Assembly: GCA_022376465.1 (NCBI GenBank)
Contig: JACDTU010000010.1
Location: 620,001-684,000, forward strand
Direction of reading: 5' to 3'
Length of the DNA stretch: 64,000 nt
DNA from: Cubamyces lactineus
Lineage: Eukaryota; Basidiomycota; Agaricomycetes; Polyporales; Polyporaceae
This document shows positions 23,186 to 35,093 of the stretch, one piece after another; position 1 is the stretch's first letter; each line of letters opens with the position of its first letter. The position numbers and the translations under genes were made by a program. Under the pieces are notes generated by a model. That model did not search any database. It saw only the letters and a program-made list of their open reading frames with translations, and was not told where the DNA came from.

Positions 23186-23827
23186 ATGCGCGTCCTCAGC
23201 TGTCTCTCCGTGCTTGCGCTTGCGCTGGCCGCAATTGCCCAGGATACCCCCACGGAGCTTAAGATCGACGTGGACTACTTGCCTGCTGAGTGCAAGCTGA
23301 AGTCGCAGAACGGAGACCGTCTCAAGGTCCACTACGTGGGTAGACACTGACAGGACCTAATGCTCTGAAGCTCATCATAAACACTGTGTGTAGACGGGCA
23401 CTTTGTACTCTAACGGCAACAAGTTCGACTCGAGGTCAGTGCAGCTAAAGCAGTTGTTCTCGTTGATGCTGACTACTGCGATAGCCGTGACCGTGGACAG
23501 CCTCTGCCATTGACCCGTATGTATAGGACATATGTTTCTCAGACAGTATGCTCACAATTACATTTTCAGTCGGTGCTGGCCAAGTCATCAAGGGCTGGGA
23601 AGAGGGCCTCAAAGACATGTGCGTGGGCGAGAAGCGCACGCTCACCATTCCCCCCGGCATGGCTTATGGTCGGTGTCCTTCTATGTTACACCACTTCTAC
23701 TTGGGTATTGACCCCGGTACGTCTAGGCTCGCGCGGGTTCGGAAACGTCATCCCTGCCAACTCTGCTCTCGTCTTCGACGTCGAGCTCATGGGCATCGAG
23801 CCCAAGACCCCTCGCGAGGAGCTCTGA
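23186..23827 (+). CDS. FPR2: FKBP-type peptidyl-prolyl isomerase, ER
   Basis: Five exons: 23186..23335, 23394..23434, 23485..23516, 23570..23668, 23727..23827; 140 residues. A signal peptide ([19 protein letters not shown]) precedes one FKBP domain: [79 protein letters not shown]. The drug/proline pocket residues (Tyr of VHYTG, Asp of FDSS, Val-Ile and Trp of QVIKGW, Phe of LVFDVEL) are present. It matches FKBP2/yeast Fpr2, a folding helper of the secretory pathway. The C-terminus PREEL resembles the degenerate HDEL/RTEL retrieval signals of this group. The last acceptor (CTAG before GCTCGC) is chosen because it alone gives AYGSRGFGN. Confidence 0.92.
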
Positions 23828-24550
23828 GCTTCGCGTCTATCTCTTGCCAGATATTCTGACCATATTTGCTCGTTTGTCGGAGGTTGGACTATGTATCAAT
23901 AATGGCCATGCTGTAACGCTCACTGCAATCACGTCGAGCCTGGGATCAACTTGAACTAATGTCAACGAGCCTGACCTATTGTCCGGAACTTCTCACTGGA
24001 CACTCGTGGGCCCCCTGTCCCTGTTACTCTCTGTGATTAGTCTGGTCGCCTACGGTGACGCGTCAGAGATCCTGTTGACCCGTTCACATGAACAAGTTAG
24101 CTGCTGGGGGCTAGCGTATAGGCTAGAACATATCAGTCACCTCGTCCGATGAGGCTCCCAGCTACGTGACCAGTCAGCAATAGGTAGGATCGCTACGCTT
24201 GTTCAATCAAAGCGAAGTTGGGCTAGGAACATGGCGGCCATAGCACCACGACATAGCTTGGGAAAGCTAGGGAGAACTTGGCCAAGTGTACACCCACGCC
24301 CAACCAGGTGCTGATGCGCACGAAGCTGCCCCTCAGTCCCGTGCCTGTTCTCCCTCCCCTGTGACACCGCGCCCATTCAGTCCCGCTGCGCGAATGACGG
24401 GGCAGGTGGACGCGAGATGCTACACGTAGCAGGCCCGCGCCGAGAAGACGGAGCCTTTCGCGTATACATAGCAAAGCGATGTATTCGAGTCCGGGTTGCG
24501 AAACGAAGCCAAGGAGCGACAGACAAGCAGCGAATAGGAACACAGAGATG
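23828..24550. other. Intergenic region
   Basis: About 720 bp downstream of the FKBP gene. A hydrophobic minus-strand frame crosses it but has no supporting start or splice features. Nothing else seen. Confidence 0.35.
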
Positions 24551-24556
24551 GAAATG

Positions 24557-24564
24557 TATAAAAG
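24557..24564 (+). promoter_or_regulatory. TATA box (TATAAAAG)
   Basis: A perfect TATAAAAG lies 67 bp before the ATG of a small plus-strand ORF, followed by a CT-rich leader (CTTCCCTTCCCCTCCTCTTC). This is the clearest core promoter in the window. Confidence 0.55.
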
Positions 24565-24630
24565 ATCGTACAGTAGCACAACCCACGCGCTTCCCTTCCC
24601 CTCCTCTTCTCCTGCCAACACCCAACCAAG

Positions 24631-24711
24631 ATGTGCGACTCTTGCACTGCCGAAGGCTCCAGTTCGGAGCGCGAACACAAGTACCCTGGCGGCTCTAGAG
24701 ACAACCTCTAG
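24631..24711 (+). CDS. Possible 26-residue peptide gene
   Basis: A short frame starting MCDSCTAEGSSSEREHKYPG and ending SRDNL, too short for normal gene callers. Support: a consensus TATA box 67 bp upstream, a pyrimidine-rich leader, and a good start context (ACCAAGATG). The product has a CxxC pair at residues 2-5, then Ser/Glu-rich sequence. The start recalls small fungal metal-binding peptides, but with only two Cys it is not a convincing metallothionein. A second exon cannot be excluded: a GTACCC after CACAA could act as a donor. It lies 69 bp from the convergent end of the CCP gene. Confidence 0.35.
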   Translation: MCDSCTAEGSSSEREHKYPGGSRDNL

Positions 24712-24780
24712 ACTCTAAGCGGAACCATTTTGGTCGACCAGTGTACGAGTATACGAAAGACGCGTTGACGCGCGAAGCGT

Positions 24781-26391
24781 TTACTTCTCGTCCGTGCTCT
24801 TCATGATCCAAGGCTCACTGGCGACAAATTGTGACTGGGGCACACCGAGCTCAAAGAGCTTCGCAACCGCCGCGGCGAAGCTGCACAGTCATACGCGTCA
24901 GTTTAGTGTAGCTATTTCGTACAAGCGTTTGGACTCACTCCTTGAACCAGAGCTGCTCGTCATCAGCGTAGGCCTTGACCCACTTCTTGAAGTTCTTGTC
25001 CTGAACCAGCGCGTAGTCGGTCGGGAGCATCATCAAGGAGTGTGTCGACTTGTCCTCGAGCTGCTTGGGGCCGTCCCACTTCTTCCACACCCACTTCTCG
25101 TTCAGGAGCAGGCGGTAGAACTCGTTCGTCACGCTGGTCGGTGAGAACGTCCAGGGGCCGTCAAATCCGGAACGGTCACGGTGGCAACGACCGAGCGCAT
25201 GACCACCAATCAGGGCAACTATCTCCTGGTCGTTGAAGCTACAAATCCAGTTCAGTACGAAGGATTATGCATCAGACTCCAACTTGTAAACACATACCCC
25301 ATGCGGTAGAAAACCTGCATCGCCAAACGTTAGTATCATTCCTCCCGTATTGTGTGGGGCTGAATACTCACGTTACGAATATGGTCAGCGCCCAAGGCAC
25401 CATCTGGGAGACGGCCGTCGGGAGTACATTGAGCGGCGAAGCCGTCAATGCGACCAGGGCGCCACGGGATCTTGGGCCCGCCGAGCTCCTGAATAGCAGC
25501 AACACCACCAAGAGTCCAGAGGTCGCCATACGAGATCCAAGGGAACTCTTGTTTCACGGGCTCAAGAAGGTCCCGCGCAATGTTGAGGCCATTGTTGGCA
25601 CCGTGCTTCGCCTCAGGGTCGAAGCGCATTGTCGCATAGTTGCTGCAGTTTTAGGCACGCATGGACGACGAGACCGGCCGACAAGCGACAAGATAACATA
25701 CACCGTGGGCGCAGACACAGACAAGCGGCAACGTCAGCGCATGTTCGGATCACCGCCGGCGATATGAAGGCTAGGGGCACGGGAACATCGAGGCTCACCT
25801 GCCGCCAGTGTTGGTCTCCTTATCGTACGTGCCGGAGGAGTGCCATGCAAGACGGAGAAGAATAGGACCATAGGAACCGTCTACGGAGGAGGACGGGAAG
25901 TGTGGGTGAGCCCCTAAGCGCTTCCTAACGCTGTCACAGACACGCACCATCATATCCCTTATCGGACGCGGTGTCGAGTATCTCAGCAATGCGGTTGTAC
26001 ACCTGGAGAACGCGCACGAAGTGAGCAACACGGCTCCAGAGACACTCAAGCAGGCGTAGACGTTCTGCAAGCCACCAACCTTCTGGTAATCCTCCTTGGT
26101 TGGCGTGAAGTTGGTCGCAGCCTTCGCGGACTGGACGCCGGACCTCACCGCCGAGCCGGCCTCCTTTGCGGAGTCCGAGTTGGAGGCGTATACCCAGAAC
26201 GCGATACCACCAACGGTGGCAGCCCCGAGGGCACCGAAGAGAGCTGCGTTGCTGCTCTTCTTGGGTGCCTGGGGAGCCTCCGTCGAATACTTGCGGAACG
26301 CAGGGTTGCGCAGGGCGGGGCGGGACGCGCGCGCAATAGGTGCGGCAGAGCCAACACGACGTGCGGATGCTCTGAGTGCAGCGAAAGACAT
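24781..26391 (-). CDS. CCP1: Cytochrome c peroxidase, mitochondrial
   Basis: Seven exons: 26080..26391, 25948..26002, 25799..25880, 25372..25642, 25298..25314, 24939..25238, 24781..24880; 378 residues. An Arg/Ala-rich mitochondrial presequence ([20 protein letters not shown]) is followed by a hydrophobic segment ([20 protein letters not shown]), the bipartite signal expected for an intermembrane-space enzyme. The class I peroxidase core has the distal site [15 protein letters not shown] (Arg, Trp, His), proximal His in [11 protein letters not shown] (about 259), and a Trp 16 residues later in FDGPW, equal to the radical-forming Trp191 of yeast. [17 protein letters not shown] closes the heme domain. 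It reduces H2O2 with electrons from cytochrome c. The 17 nt exon 5 (VFYRMG) is fixed by conservation. An earlier non-ATG start was rejected. Confidence 0.95.
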
Positions 26392-29300
26392 GGTGAATGC
26401 AGCAGACAAGAACGGGAGGGGGCGGAGGAGGAGGAGGGGTCGTTAAGTAGAGAGGCTCGCCCCGGACTCGATCGACCCCGCATTCACCAGGCGCCCGTTT
26501 CTAGCGCCCGTATATGACCGTTACTCGCTACACGTGATTGGTCTTGACTAAAACGCTGCGTTCTCATTGGCTGGTGTACCACGTGAGGGGATTACCATTG
26601 CGGACGTGCGTCACGTTCTGGAAGCTTCAACGTTCTACCGGCGTCTATGCAATCTCTCTCCGCCGCCTTCAACGGCGCTACGCCTGCCCGTTTACCGCAT
26701 GCTTCGTAATCCGGTCATGCAGCGCGCGGGGGAAAATAGGCCCATACCGAATGGCATCGACATGGAGGCAGGCTCAACGAAACAGGGCGCGGCATGGCGG
26801 ATGGATTATGATCAGCGGTACGTGGTCAGCGTGGAATCGGTGCATTGCATAGTGGCTTGAAATACCACTGTTGCCTGCCCGTTAGTAGGAGTTGCTGTTG
26901 AATTCATGTGGCATACGCCGCATGGCAGCCTGTTCAACGTCGCGGTGACTAAATTGGCATGGCGCGTTCCGCTTGGTATGATACTGCTCCCTAGTATATT
27001 CGCATTGTGGCGTACGTATGCGTACGGTTTCTGTAGTAATTGTAATTTGACTAGCAACTCTCGCGGGGCGAGTCCTCGTGCACCGTGTCCGTAAGTCTCT
27101 TACATTTCTCACCATGCTCGAGTAGCGAGCTGGACTCTCGTCAACGCGAATGCAAATGCCGCCACATTTGCGCCGCGGCTTATCGAGTGGCGTCAGCAGC
27201 GACGCGTTCACGTGCGCGACGCGAACCGCGTCTGTCACAAGCGCTGGGCTGACTGCGGCAGTACTACACCTTGCTCAACCCGAGGTCGGCGGCCTTGATC
27301 ACAACGCATTCAGCACTGCGGTAAGCTACGTGGGTGATTGTCACAGGTTGCATCGCGCGCACCAGGGGAGAGCGCGATCCCAACAGCACTGATGGTACCC
27401 GATGCCGAACATCTTCGCAGATCCTCGCACCAGAGGCCGCCCGGTGAGCCACCAGAAGTTCTGTTGAGAGCGTACGAGAACAATAGAGCGGACGATCCAC
27501 CTGATAGTACGAGAACAAGAAGAGAACAATGGCCGGCCTCGATCAGAACGCGGATGACCAGGACGCCACGCTCGCGGAGTGCGAACTGCCGCAGCGCCCT
27601 AGGATATAAGGATTCACTCGCACACACCCCCCTCCGTCCCTCCTTCCATCTGATCCACCTTCACATAGTGCCGTCTCGTATATTGACTGTGCTTACTGCT
27701 GCGCTACTATGACCATCCGCTATATCGCTCACACCGACCTACAAGTCGCTCTGCGGCGCCACATCTCGTCGCGCTAAACCCTTTACGCCGCCCTACACCA
27801 GTATCCTCATCTCGTGTCTGGCCCCGAGACGAGCATGGTGAGTGATTATCAAGTACGCGTGTACTCGACCACGCTGTCGCCTCCTCGTAGCCTTCTCCCT
27901 ATGGTACTTTGGTGCAACGCCATGCGATATCGTGCCAGTGAAGTCCGGTCGTGCCCAATACTGTACTCCCACCACATCCGTCGAGATCCCAATGAGGACG
28001 AGCGTGGAGATCGTTCATCTAGCATGTGCCTTCTGGACTTGAACCAGGGCTGCGGTCGCGAATTGGACCACCTACCCAACATCAAGGATCATTACCAGAG
28101 ATCGTTACTGGCCGCAGACGCCACAAGTTACCAGTGGCCACTCGCATTGGTCGCCGTCGGAGTACTACCAGGAAATCTTAGGTACACAGGCCAGCTTGGC
28201 GTTCTCACACCACAAAACTCGGCGGGTTCATGCGCAGGGCGAGTGGAATCCGGATCGCATCCCTGAGGTCGCCGAAGGCCGGTATGCCAAGTTCACCCCG
28301 GTTACAAAACACATACTTGTACGAAGAAACAACCGGGGAGATACGAGACTACTGATGATAATCACACTGCCGATGCCACACTTCTACCAGAATCCACCAG
28401 GAGATAATTGGATGCAACGAAGGCACCTTACATTGGGCCCGTACGTTGACGAGGTCCACGAACGTACTGAATGCGTTAGATAAATGCGCTCAAGTCCGAC
28501 TCTACCGAGATATGAAGCAAGACCTCATACACTGGAACCAGGTCTAGGCAGCGTCAATAGGCGTCGTGTGATTATACACGTATCGAAGCAAGATGCAGGA
28601 CGCAGCAAAGAAATCTTGGTGAGGTGTGGTGATGTGAGGAAGAGCATAAACAAATCCTAAAACAGCGCGGAGATCCAACACGGGGAACACGTACTATTAA
28701 TATCGGTGACACAGCTCAATGCGCAAAGCTCTCGACTTATCGCGGCTTGAAAGTCTAACATGAACAGCAAGCAGCCCACCCACCCTGGCCGAGACCTACC
28801 GTGTGGCATATAATCCCGCCCGTCAGTGGCACTCCACTGCTACGGCCTCGGAAGCTGAGCACAAATGTTACCTCAATTCGGACTGCGCTCGACATATAAG
28901 AGGTACGGTCAATCGGCGATGACCAACAAGCCAATATGTCGTGACAGGGTGAAGGCAAGGGCACTGGCAATATATACCTCTTCAGCCCGAGCAACAACCG
29001 CAGGCCCGATAGACCGAGGGTCCTCACAACAAGCAACGAAATGGCAACATTCAACAAAACGATCCGCAGGGGCACGCACCGCATTCAGCCCCGGCTCTAT
29101 CGGTCCAAACCCCGTCGCAAAAAGTGCTCCCATCGCCGGGCCGCAGCGGTATACATTGTCTCGCGCAGAAGCGGTGGGCAGATGCAGGCGTGGAAATGCC
29201 GACATAGGCCCTACGGACCGAGTAATACACAGCTCGCGGCGGCGAAGGCGCACGGAAATAGCTGCATCGTCTTTCCACGAGGATGCGTCGGGAGAACTCC

Positions 29301-30240
29301 CAGGGTCCGGGGCAGAATGCGGTCGGAGGAGCGTCTGGAGGTTGATGCTCTGTCGCCCTAGGGAACCTGTACTGTCTTCCGATGAGTAAGACGGTATGCT
29401 GAGGTACTGCACACGGTACGTTCTGGATACCGGCTTGCTGCGGATAGTGTCTTGTGTCATGGCTCATGTACCTAACCTTTTATCCATTTTCCCCTTGGGA
29501 CAGATTGAGTTGAAGAGACATCAGACAGTTCGTCTTGGCCTTGCAGGTGCGTGCTAGCATTGGCCCATCACGCCGATAACTATTCCAAAGGCCGTTGGTT
29601 AACAGTGATGAACGCAGAAGCACCTGTGTAATCTTTCTCAGAAGTGATGCATCTCACTCACCTCCTTGCCACCGCGCAGCACGCGCCATGACACAATCTC
29701 CGCTGCCATGCGCAAGAAGAGCCATATACGCTTCGCATCCGGTAACTGCCAGGTACCACTGGCATCAGCAAGAAGTATACGCACCGTCCGCATACAGTCC
29801 GCCCGCGCAAGAAGCCCAGAACGCGCCGGATCCCGCTCCGCATAGTGCACACGGCGGCTGCTCCGCGGCATCCGCATTCGCACCTTCATGCTACACCCCG
29901 TACATTGACAACTTCCCGGCTGCGAACGCAAGCTAAGGTATGGCCCAGCTCGACCCGCGAAGCAGCGACGGCTCTCCGCAGTTTCCCCGGCCCCGCCCCC
30001 GCATCCCGGACGACCGTCTTCCAGCTGGAGCATCAGACCCGATGTATCAGGCTTCGTGTTAGGTCGCAGTAAGTAGCGGTATTCGAACGTAGGATGTTCG
30101 CCTTCTATCTGCCATCCACGACCAGGAGGAACTTGTCGAGTGAACCGAAAATGTGGGGGAAGCCCCGAAAGAGTTTGCTCGTTGGCGGCCCCGGGACGCA
30201 CACCCGAGCGGAGCCCACAAGATCATATAGAAGGGCAGAC
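26392..30240. other. Gene-poor region without recognisable genes
   Basis: About 3.8 kb. Many short frames exist on both strands, but none carries a known domain or a convincing exon chain. The longest ATG-started one is minus 28909..29460 (183 residues, MTQDTIRSKPVSRTYRVQYL...), with two moderately hydrophobic stretches near its end (FATGFGPIEPGL, ASALAFTLSRHIGLLVIAD). It could be a lineage-specific gene or chance. A plus frame ending at 29936 (HQQEVYAPSAYSPPAQEAQN...) also looks compositionally coding-like. No transposase, reverse transcriptase or terminal repeats were recognised. Confidence 0.35.
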
Positions 30241-30244
30241 CCCG

Positions 30245-30830
30245 CGTCCGGACCCGAGCGCGAGCTTGAGTTTATCCCGTCGGGACCTCGGAGGAGCGTC
30301 CACGCCACGTCTCCTGCGGGGTCTGGCATCACAATTCAAGAGTGCGGAAGGACGAGTCTAAGGAGCGCCGCTCGTTCCTGCTCCGCCGCCCGACTCGGAG
30401 TCTCGGAGTCTCGGACAGCGTTTCGCGAGTGGTCGCGTACGCGACCGGTCGGCTCATATGGAGATGGAAACCTTGGAGCATCGGCCGGAAGGTGTTGAGA
30501 CGCAGTACGGGCGGAAGGGCCGCTGGGCACAAGCTCGCGCGCAAGTTGATGATGCTCGGAGGAGCGGCCACGGTGGCATGTCCAGCGGGATCGATTCATC
30601 ACAAGGGTGCGGAACGACGAGTCTAAGGAGCACCGCTCGTTCCTGTTCCGCTGCCCGACTCGGAGTCTCGGAGGATCGGACAGCGCCGTTCGAGTTGTTG
30701 CGTACGCGACTGGTCGACTGGAGAAGAAACCTTGGAACATCGGCCGGGAGGTTTGTGAGACGCGGTACGGGTACGGGTGGAGGAGCCGCCCGGTCTAGGA
30801 CCTGAGCGCTGAGCTCGTGTGCAAGTCGAC
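30245..30830. repeat. Degenerate tandem duplication, ~265 bp period
   Basis: Two imperfect direct copies, roughly 30289-30555 and 30558-30800. The best-kept block starts at 30342 (GTGCGGAAGGACGAGTCTAA) and again at 30607 (GTGCGGAACGACGAGTCTAA) and runs for about 80 bp with under ten differences. A second block (CCTTGGAGCATCGGCCGGAA) at 30470 recurs at 30730 as CCTTGGAACATCGGCCGGGA. A weaker echo of the unit end occurs near 30250 and 30802. No intact ORF spans the copies. Confidence 0.75.
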
Positions 30831-31919
30831 GAGGGGGCGGAACAGGAGCAGGATGGAGGGAGGGAAGGAAGTGTGGAATGAGGAGGCGCCGACGACGGCG
30901 CGCCGCGACGCGATCACATGTTCCAGTTCCGCGTCACACAACTGTGTACTACTAGTCTACTACACTGGCACACCAATGCGTGCTGTACACTTTACCACTG
31001 TCCACCTCACCTTGCCGCACTCCCGAACAGGCCATAGCACGATACCCATTGTGAACAAGGTTCGCAAAATCTATTACCAACGACCGTAACATACACCGAT
31101 ATCGCAGCTCCAGCACGAAAGGCAAAACTGGGGAGGCACAACGCTCTCGGACGAGTCCATCACTGGATGCTGGCTAGAAGGAAACAGAAGAGAAGGGCAA
31201 GAGAAGCTTGATATAACGAGTGGTGTGTATGAGGGGTGTGATGGGCACTGCGAGGTGCTCCCTACGTCTATAAGCAGATGTGAGTGGGATACATGGGAGA
31301 GAGGATTAGACGAGGAAGAGGAGGACAGGGGGGACAACAGACAACAGATGCGGGAACGAGTATGTATGGACCATGGGTGAGAGTGAGAGGGGAGAGGGGG
31401 TGTTGAGTGAATATGTATGCATGTATGGTGTGTAGGATGGGTTGGATTGTGGGTGTTGTGAGTGTGCTATGTACAGTCTATATGGTGTCGAGACAGGAGC
31501 GGAAAGTCTATAGGAAATGAGAATCGTGAGGTTTTTCGTTACTGTCTTGTATGCGTTTCCGCAGTCGTGATTTTGTTGTTGAAATGGTGTGTGTTGTGCA
31601 TGCGGTTGTACGAGCGACGCGCGATGCACGACGAACGAGACGACGGACCGAAGTCTAATCAACGTTGCATTGCGCATCGCGACATCGCTCGAGGTACGAG
31701 AAGCGCAGCCCGGACGAGTGAGAGAAGAGAGGGGAGGGGGTCAAGGTAGCAGTCGAGCGCGACGATATTATACGGCGACGAGTCGAATCGAGTCGGGACG
31801 AGCGAGCGAGGAAGCCAGGGAAGAGACCAAACGAGCAATAATGATACATATTCAGCCGAGTCCATCCAGACCGTGAGGGGAAGCGGGTATTGGTTCTCAG
31901 ACCCCTCTCGCAATCACCG
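30831..31919. other. 3' flank of arrestin gene, GT-rich simple sequence
   Basis: About 1.1 kb without genes. From about 31340 to 31480 the plus strand is a G/T-rich, purine-biased simple sequence (repeats of GTGTG, GGTGT, GAGAG). It probably includes the arrestin gene 3' UTR. Confidence 0.4.
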
Positions 31920-34900
31920 TCAAGGCGTGAGCGCCGCCGTCCGCGGCTCGACCCTCCCGAGGGCCGAGCGGCCAGGGAGCGCATGGATGTGCGTCCCCGC
32001 ACCCCCCGCACCCGCCCCTCTCGCCGCCGCAAACATGCCCGCCAGGTCGCCATCGCTGAAGCTTCGTTCACCCGCCGCGAGCGCCCCGCCGGTTCCTCCC
32101 CCTGCACCCGTGCCCGCCTGGCCGCCACGAGAAGCGCGGATCTCCGCAGCGACGCTCTCGTAAGTTGGCAGGTCGCGCAGGCTCGAGAGCGGGGTGATCC
32201 CGCCGCCGAGGAACCCACGGCTCGCCATGTCGTAGTCCGGAACCTGCGTGAACGCATGATGCAGCATCTCCTGAGTCGTCATCGGCTCCGGGGGGTGCGC
32301 GGGCGTGCTCGTGCCCGTACCCGTCGGACTGTGCATCCCCGACGCGGTCGCGGAATGTTGCTGTTGCTGTTGCTGGTGGTGTAGCGCCTGCAGATTCGCG
32401 TGGCTGGACGAGCGCGAGCCGAGTGAGAAGGTGGACGAGAGCGACGTGAACGGCTTCATCGCGATGTGGAAGAGACCGTGCATGTTCCGGCTCGCGGTGC
32501 TGTGGCTGTGGACGAATGTCTCCTGGCTCGCGCTCCGCATGTGCGCCGCGCCGTTGCTGCCGTCTCCAGTGGCGCTCCGCCCCTCGGACGACCCGAGGTC
32601 AGACGAACCACGCTCGGGAGACGCAGCACGACTGTTGGCACGACTGTTTGCGCGGCTCCCGCGACGGCTGGGGAAACGGCTGCCATGTCTGCTCGGCTGG
32701 ATCGACTCGGGTGGTGTCCGGCTGGGTGGCGTCGCGCGCTGTACAGGAAGGGTAGGGGGCGCCTCGGGAGCCTCGCGCCCAAGACTAAGCAGGAGTTCCG
32801 TGTTCACCCACTCAAGCGGGTGAGAGCCTGGCTGGGGCTCATGCGGGAGGTGTTCGCTTCGTGGTGGACGTGGGAGGCCAGGCCCAACCTGCCATGTCTC
32901 GTACGCTGCGGGACTCTGCATCCCGGACGACGATTGCGAGAACGGGGCGGGCGCACCCGATGGCGTCTGCGCGGACCGCTCGGGGATAGTGGGGCTGATC
33001 CCGTTCACGACCCAGGCGTTTGCGACGCGGAGCGTGGCGGAATCGGGCAGATACGCGTTTGCGACACGGTCGCGGACGTGAGAAGGGTAGGATGGGAGCG
33101 CCTCGGGGTCTTCCTCTTCGTTCTCGTCGAGTACGGCCTGTCCACCCTCGACGTCAGAGGAACCGAGGAGCAGTCGACGGGTCGCGAGCGTCGCTGCGCG
33201 AGCTTCATCAGCCAGGCGATAATCGAGGACGTGGATGGGCAGTGAGCAGCGAAGCTCAGAGGTGTGCCCGTCGAGGTTCCCGATGAGGATTGACCACCGT
33301 ACGCGATGCGTGACTTGGATCGGCTGTACACACATGTATGAGATACAATACAATGCAATGATCTCTATAGGAGAAGGGACATACCTCTAGTGAATGGCTG
33401 GGCGTCGCGTGGACTGGGACAGTGATGTTGAGCGTCGTGACCACATCCGTCGCAATCTCATCAGTAGTCTCCGTCTCCGTCGACGGGCCCGCCTGAGGAG
33501 GCAGTTCCGTCGCGCTAGCGCTCGCGGACCCCTGTGCCGACGTCCCCGCGCTCGACTGGGGAGCAGATCGGGTCGCGCCCCCACTCGAGGAGGAAGAGTT
33601 GGTCGTGGTCGTGGTGAGTGGGGGAAGTTCCATCGGCGCGTGGCTGGGTGAGTGCGGCCGCGAGCTGGTGGCAGATAAGGGAGGGAAGTACGAGCCGTGG
33701 CCTTGGCTGTGGTGCGAATGCGGATGCGAGCCATGTCCAGGCGTGTGCGACGGTGTACCCGGCGTACTCGAGAGTGAATGCCGCGATACGTGCGAGTGTC
33801 CGTGGAGGAGCGGGACGCGGAACCGGTGCTGCTGCTCGTCAACGCAGACCGCCTTGCCGTCAACGATGTCGTGCTTCGTGCTCGCGATGACGCGCGTGTT
33901 CTCCTGATTGCCCGTGCGTGCGTACAGCTTCACGGTCTCGTTGATCGTCGTCGTCACGCTCAGTACGCGCGCGCCCTTGACGAGCGGCTGAAATTTGACG
34001 ACTGCTGTGAGACGCTCGCCGGCTGCCCACGCCTTGTGCGGGATCATGATGGAATACATGAGCTTCTCCGGCCAGGTGTTCTCGATCTCGAGGGTCTGCT
34101 GGTACTCGAGCGCCTCCGTGCCGAACCCACGCATGATGGTGACCGGGAGCGTGGCGGTGAGCTCGCGGTGGGTGAGCCCGAAACCGCCCCGAACGGCATG
34201 CGCGCGCAGCTTGTATTGCACGGACGCGCCGCCGAGCGCAGAAGTGTATATTGAAGAGGGAAGCGAGCCGCCGATCTGAAGCTGGAAGGGGAACAGGTGG
34301 CGGCCGGCCTTGAGGGTGTGGGCATGGTGGCGGTCGCCCTCGAGGAAGGACCACTCGTGATTGCAGACGATGTAGGTGAGCTGCGAGGAGCTGAGCGCGA
34401 GCCTGTGGGAGCGCGGTTAGTCCCGATGAACGCCCATTATGGAGATCAAATATGACAGGCATGGAAGACGAAAATCCGAAGGTACGCGAATGGTCTGTGC
34501 TGCGGGAAACACACGACCGCCTCGGAACGCCACAATGGTGGACCAAGGCTGGCGTCCTCGTGTCCCGGCGGCGATCGAGCCCAACAGGCCCGAAGCGGTC
34601 GGCATGAAGGCACAGGGAGGATGGCCAGGGCCGGGAGAGGGAGAGAAAGACTCGAGCGAACGGGAGTGATCTGGACAAGGAAGGAACGTAATGGGAGACG
34701 GAGTACTTACGGCTCTGCGGCGGAGACGGGCAAGCGGGCCTTGCCTCGGAAGGAGAGGGTGATCTCCTTGATGGAAGTGGGCTCGGATAGATGGAGGACT
34801 AGGTTACCGCTGAGTAGCGCAGGGTTGACGTCGACGCCGGTGCCTCTGAGACAAAGGACGTCGGAAGCGACGTGAATCTCGAGGTGGGGGTGCTTGTCGG

Positions 34901-35093
34901 ACTTCTTTGGGTCGTGGTGCATGTCGTGGCGGTCGTGGTGGTGCTGAGCGTTGGGCATGAGTTCTGGTGGGGGTGGGAGGGGTTGGGGGGCAGGGTCGAA
35001 TGGCCGCAACGCAGCATGGAGGGCGGCGGAGAGAGCGTCTTCCTCTGGGGGAGGAGGAGGGGGAGTGGGAGGGCGGTTGAGGACATAAGACAT
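31920..35093 (-). CDS. Arrestin-domain (ART-like) trafficking adaptor
   Basis: Three exons: 34711..35093, 33385..34402, 31920..33323; 934 residues. After a Pro/His-rich start, the N-arrestin domain has HLEIHVASDVLCLRGTGVDV, HLSEPTSIKEITLSFRGKA and CNHEWSFLEGDRHHAHTLKA, then GRHLFPFQLQIGGSLPSSI. The C-arrestin domain has YSIMIPHKAWAAGERLTAVV, KFQPLVKGARVLSVTTTINE and, after a Ser/Thr/His-rich insert, VTHRVRWSILIGNLDGHTSE and RCSLPIHVLDYRL. The disordered tail carries PY-like motifs EALPSYPSH and RDLPTYESV, as used by arrestin-related adaptors to recruit the Rsp5/NEDD4 ubiquitin ligase to plasma-membrane transporters. A six-Gln run lies near residue 795. The target transporter is unknown. Function is inferred from the domains and motifs. 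Confidence 0.88.

Noticed and set aside
26409..26409. Upstream start for cytochrome c peroxidase giving MSAAFTMSF
   Set aside because: That first codon is TTG; the ATG at 26391 gives a proper mitochondrial presequence.
31340..31480. Possible minisatellite in the arrestin 3' flank
   Set aside because: G/T-rich and simple, but without a consistent repeat unit, so recorded only as simple sequence.
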